From Salinibacterium sp. dk2585 (GTDB lineage: Bacteria; Actinomycetota; Actinomycetes; Actinomycetales; Microbacteriaceae): a stretch of 64,000 bases of DNA. The stretch spans positions 2,418,001 through 2,482,000 of the forward strand of contig NZ_CP042856.1 in NCBI RefSeq assembly GCF_008001035.1, written 5' to 3'. Every line of letters starts with the position of its first letter. Position 1 is the stretch's first letter. The notes beneath the pieces were generated by a model, which was given only the letters and a program-made list of their open reading frames with translations, searched no databases and had not been told where the DNA came from. Positions 61,904-64,000 of this stretch are shown in pieces. The position numbers and the translations under genes were made by a program.

Positions 61904-62194
61904 CTACGCGGTCTGCTGGCCGATCGCGAAGCTGACGCTGCCGTCGCTCGCAACCTGCGCGTCGAGCACCTTGTCGGCGAGGGCGATCCGTGCACCCTCG
62001 TCGAGGAAGACGCGGGCGCCATCCTGCTCGAGCACCTGGTCGCTGGCCTCGGGAGCTTCGACGACCGAGACTCCGAGTTCAGCATTGGCCGCGGTGCCCT
62101 CGGAGTTGATGCGAAGACCGGCGCTCTCGACATCCGGGTTCTGGTCGATGATGGCCTTGACGACGTTGCTGGCGGTCTCGGTGAGGGTGAGCAT
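61904..62194 (-). CDS. Cys-less HesB/IscA-like protein
   Basis: A 96-residue protein with the HesB/A-type fold outline: LTLTETASNVVKAIIDQNP, SAGLRINSEGTA and DEGARIALADKVLDA. Genuine A-type iron-sulfur carriers have three Cys (C-x60-CGC); none exists here, so cluster binding by that route is excluded. GGAAGGAG five bases before ATG at 62194 fixes the start. Cys-less relatives are common in actinobacteria; function unknown. Confidence 0.8.
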   Translation of the reverse strand: MLTLTETASNVVKAIIDQNPDVESAGLRINSEGTAANAELGVSVVEAPEASDQVLEQDGARVFLDEGARIALADKVLDAQVASDGSVSFAIGQQTA

Positions 62195-62315
62195 GGCGCT
62201 CCTTCCAGTTCGGGGTTGGCCCCCCACGCTCCCGCAGAGTGAGGCGCAGCTCAAGCCACGGCGGTGCTTTGTGCGGGCATTCCCACCTGCCTTGCACGGG
62301 ATGCTCAGCGGCCCG

Positions 62316-62513
62316 TTACTCCCCCGCGTCGCCTTCGCCCGGCCTCACCGGCGCGTCGTCGCGCCAGTCGATACGGGTGTTGCCCTCGGGCGTCGTCGTC
62401 ACGTCGATGCGGGGTGCGGCATCCTCTTCGACCGCGTCTGGCGCGGCCGTGAGCTGGTCGTGCCGCTTCTCCTCGAAGGTCATGTCGTCATCGTCGCTGT
62501 CGCGGGGTTCCAT
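62316..62513 (-). CDS. Small acidic hypothetical protein
   Basis: A 65-residue very acidic protein (MEPRDSDDDDMTFEEKRHDQL, then RIDVTTTPEGNTRIDWRDD, ending GDAGE). No family recognised. The weak ribosome site and small size make it less certain, but an ordered hydrophilic pattern and GC-rich third positions support translation. Upstream of the Cys-less HesB-like gene on the same strand. Confidence 0.5.
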   Translation of the reverse strand: MEPRDSDDDDMTFEEKRHDQLTAAPDAVEEDAAPRIDVTTTPEGNTRIDWRDDAPVRPGEGDAGE

Positions 62514-62602
62514 GACACCATCGTGCCCCTGGTCATGCCAGACTTACAGGGGGCGACCCGAGCCCTGTGAGCTCACTGCACAGTGAAGCGACGGAAGGCA
62601 CA

Positions 62603-64000
62603 GTGACCACTATCGAGACGGGGCGCCTCGACAACGGCGACGAGACCGCCGCTGAACTTGCACGCCAACGAGACACGAGCGAGATGCTCCTGTCGGTCGC
62701 CCGGGCGCTGTGCGAACCGACAGACCTGCCGGCCGTGTCACAGATCATCGCCGACGCCGTGCCGACCGTCTGCCAGGTCGACCGAGGCGCCGTCATCCTG
62801 TGGGACGAGATGACCGACACCTTCGTTGTCTCCGCCGTCGCGGGCTGGTCCGGCGCACTGAGTCGCCGCCTCGGCCTCTGGGCCGGCACCCCGTTCTCGG
62901 CACCCGCGCTGTATGACCTCATGCGTTCCGGCGGGCCCGTGCTTCTCGACGGTGCGCATGAGGACTGGACGCACGAGATCGTCAGGGATTTCGACATCCG
63001 CGCCCTCGCCCTCGTGCCCATCACGGTGTCGGGCCGCTCAATGGGCTTCGTGGCGGCGCACTGGGCCGACACCGAGCCCCCCGCGCAACTCGACGAGATC
63101 ACGCGCAGTCGCCTCACCGGCCTGGCAGGTCTCGCCGGGGTTGCGCTCGACAACAACCGTCTCGCCAATGAGATCGAGTGGAACGTCGAGCACGACCGCG
63201 TCACGCGCCTCCCCAACCGCCAGGCGCTCGAGCGCACCCTCGCAGGCATGGTGGAACAGGCGGATGCCGCGGGCAGGGGCACGGTCGTGATCGTCTGCGA
63301 CATCGACCGCTTCAAGCGCATCAATGACCGCCTCGGACAGCAGGCCGGCGACACGGTGCTGCAGGAGGTGGGCGAACGGCTCAAGCGGGTCGTGCGCCAG
63401 GGTGACACGGTCGCGCGCTACGGCGGCGACGAGTTCGCGATCACCTTCGCCCGGGCGACGCACCCCGACGAGGTCGCACCCGCGATCGCGCGCATCCAGC
63501 GCTCCTTCAAGCATCCGATCGCGGTCGAGGGCCAGGATGTCGTCGTCTCGCTCTCGCTCGGCATCTCCTCACTCGTCGAGATCGGCACGGAGGGCTCCGT
63601 CGCCGAGCGCGCGCAGCGCCTGGCCGCGAGCGCCGAGTCCGACCTCATGGCCAAGAAGGCTGGCCGCCGGCTGGCACGGGGCGCCACCGCCTCCGACGAT
63701 GAGCTGCAGCTCGACACCGACCTGCACGGCGCCGTCGTGCGCGGCGAGATCTTCGCGGTCTACCAGCCGCAGATCGACGTGCTCTCCGGTCGCGTCGTGG
63801 CCGTCGAGGCGCTCGCCCGGTGGAATCACCCCACGCGCGGCCTCGTGCGCCCCGACCAGTTCATCGCCCTCGCTGAGGAGAACGGCACGATCTCCGAGAT
63901 CGGCACCCAGGTGCTCCGCTCCGCCTGCCGGGACGCACTCGCGTGGGGCGCCGCGGGCTACCCGGTCGAGGTGTCGGTCAACGCCTCGGTCGCACAGTTG
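62603..64000 (+). CDS. GAF-GGDEF-EAL c-di-GMP signalling protein, 3' end outside the window
   Basis: At least 466 residues, open to the window edge. A GAF-like sensor occupies about 25-185 (VCQVDRGAVILWDEMTDTF, IRALALVPITVSGRSMGFVA). The GGDEF motif is intact at residue 274, with RQGD nine residues before it (RxxD inhibitory site). The EAL domain begins about 380 (YQPQIDVLSGRVVAVEALAR), with Glu402-Ala-Leu. GTG at 62603 follows GGAAGG. The protein may make or degrade c-di-GMP; the C-terminal EAL residues are not visible. No membrane segment, so cytosolic. Confidence 0.88.
   Translation, partial: MTTIETGRLDNGDETAAELARQRDTSEMLLSVARALCEPTDLPAVSQIIADAVPTVCQVDRGAVILWDEMTDTFVVSAVAGWSGALSRRLGLWAGTPFSAPALYDLMRSGGPVLLDGAHEDWTHEIVRDFDIRALALVPITVSGRSMGFVAAHWADTEPPAQLDEITRSRLTGLAGLAGVALDNNRLANEIEWNVEHDRVTRLPNRQALERTLAGMVEQADAAGRGTVVIVCDIDRFKRINDRLGQQAGDTVLQEVGERLKRVVRQGDTVARYGGDEFAITFARATHPDEVAPAIARIQRSFKHPIAVEGQDVVVSLSLGISSLVEIGTEGSVAERAQRLAASAESDLMAKKAGRRLARGATASDDELQLDTDLHGAVVRGEIFAVYQPQIDVLSGRVVAVEALARWNHPTRGLVRPDQFIALAEENGTISEIGTQVLRSACRDALAWGAAGYPVEVSVNASVAQL

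Noticed and set aside
61904-62194. Functional A-type iron-sulfur carrier
   Set aside because: No cysteine residue in the whole protein.

Overview
The window is a high-GC chromosomal segment from an actinobacterium, most likely of the family Microbacteriaceae. Evidence: high GC with G/C-ending codons, frequent GTG/TTG starts, the hexamer GGATGC recurring in coding DNA, a mycoredoxin (mycothiol rather than glutathione redox), a DUF2510 protein, DUF2207 proteins with Gly-rich tails, and a RecQ helicase of the actinobacterial long form. The family-level assignment is inference. No tRNA, rRNA, CRISPR, prophage or transposase was seen.

Layout. 1-6500: the end of an aldo/keto reductase, then a six-gene minus-strand operon (aldehyde dehydrogenase, class III aminotransferase, ATPase, two permeases, binding lipoprotein) linked by ATGA overlaps. 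It looks like import and catabolism of an amino acid or amine. Upstream sit an M18 aminopeptidase, a FadR-type GntR regulator and a cytosolic Cache-domain protein. 9.9-18.3 kb: DUF1330 protein, FAD-linked oxidase, RraA-like protein, succinate-semialdehyde dehydrogenase, a Cache-PAS-GGDEF membrane protein, and a RecQ helicase with a phosphoribosyltransferase-like tail. 18.4-21.7 kb: an unknown gene bracketed by two copies of a palindromic repeat, then a TetR regulator and a carboxylesterase.

21.7-28.1 kb is the most interesting region. It holds a flavin reductase, a PadR regulator and a five-gene operon (NMT1-type binding protein, ATPase, permease, LLM-type monooxygenase, ribokinase). This matches the enzyme set of the riboflavin catabolic cluster described in Microbacterium maritypicum, except that no riboflavin kinase is seen and a dedicated ABC importer is present. 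Both control regions carry a similar 22-bp motif.

28-47.6 kb: thiolase, glutathione-peroxidase-like enzyme, MarR regulators, mycoredoxin, Xi-class GST-like protein, and an oligopeptidase carrying an in-frame palindromic insertion. A conserved protein follows whose N-terminus is built from nine 21-bp repeats, then an orphan DarT-like ADP-ribosyltransferase, an EEP nuclease, a nitroreductase, a J-domain/NERD protein, a DUF2207 protein, a phosphodiesterase and a Stealth phosphotransferase. 48-62 kb: small proteins, IclR plus PobA (4-hydroxybenzoate), a 107-bp tandem repeat over the pobA 3' end, a polar-amino-acid-type ABC transporter co-transcribed with two paralogous quinone oxidoreductases, a DMT transporter, a PucR regulator and an old-yellow-enzyme-type reductase. 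The window ends inside a GAF-GGDEF-EAL protein.

Several repeat families stand out: three dispersed palindromes with a shared core, the 21-bp arrays, the element inside the oligopeptidase gene, and the 107-bp tandem repeat.
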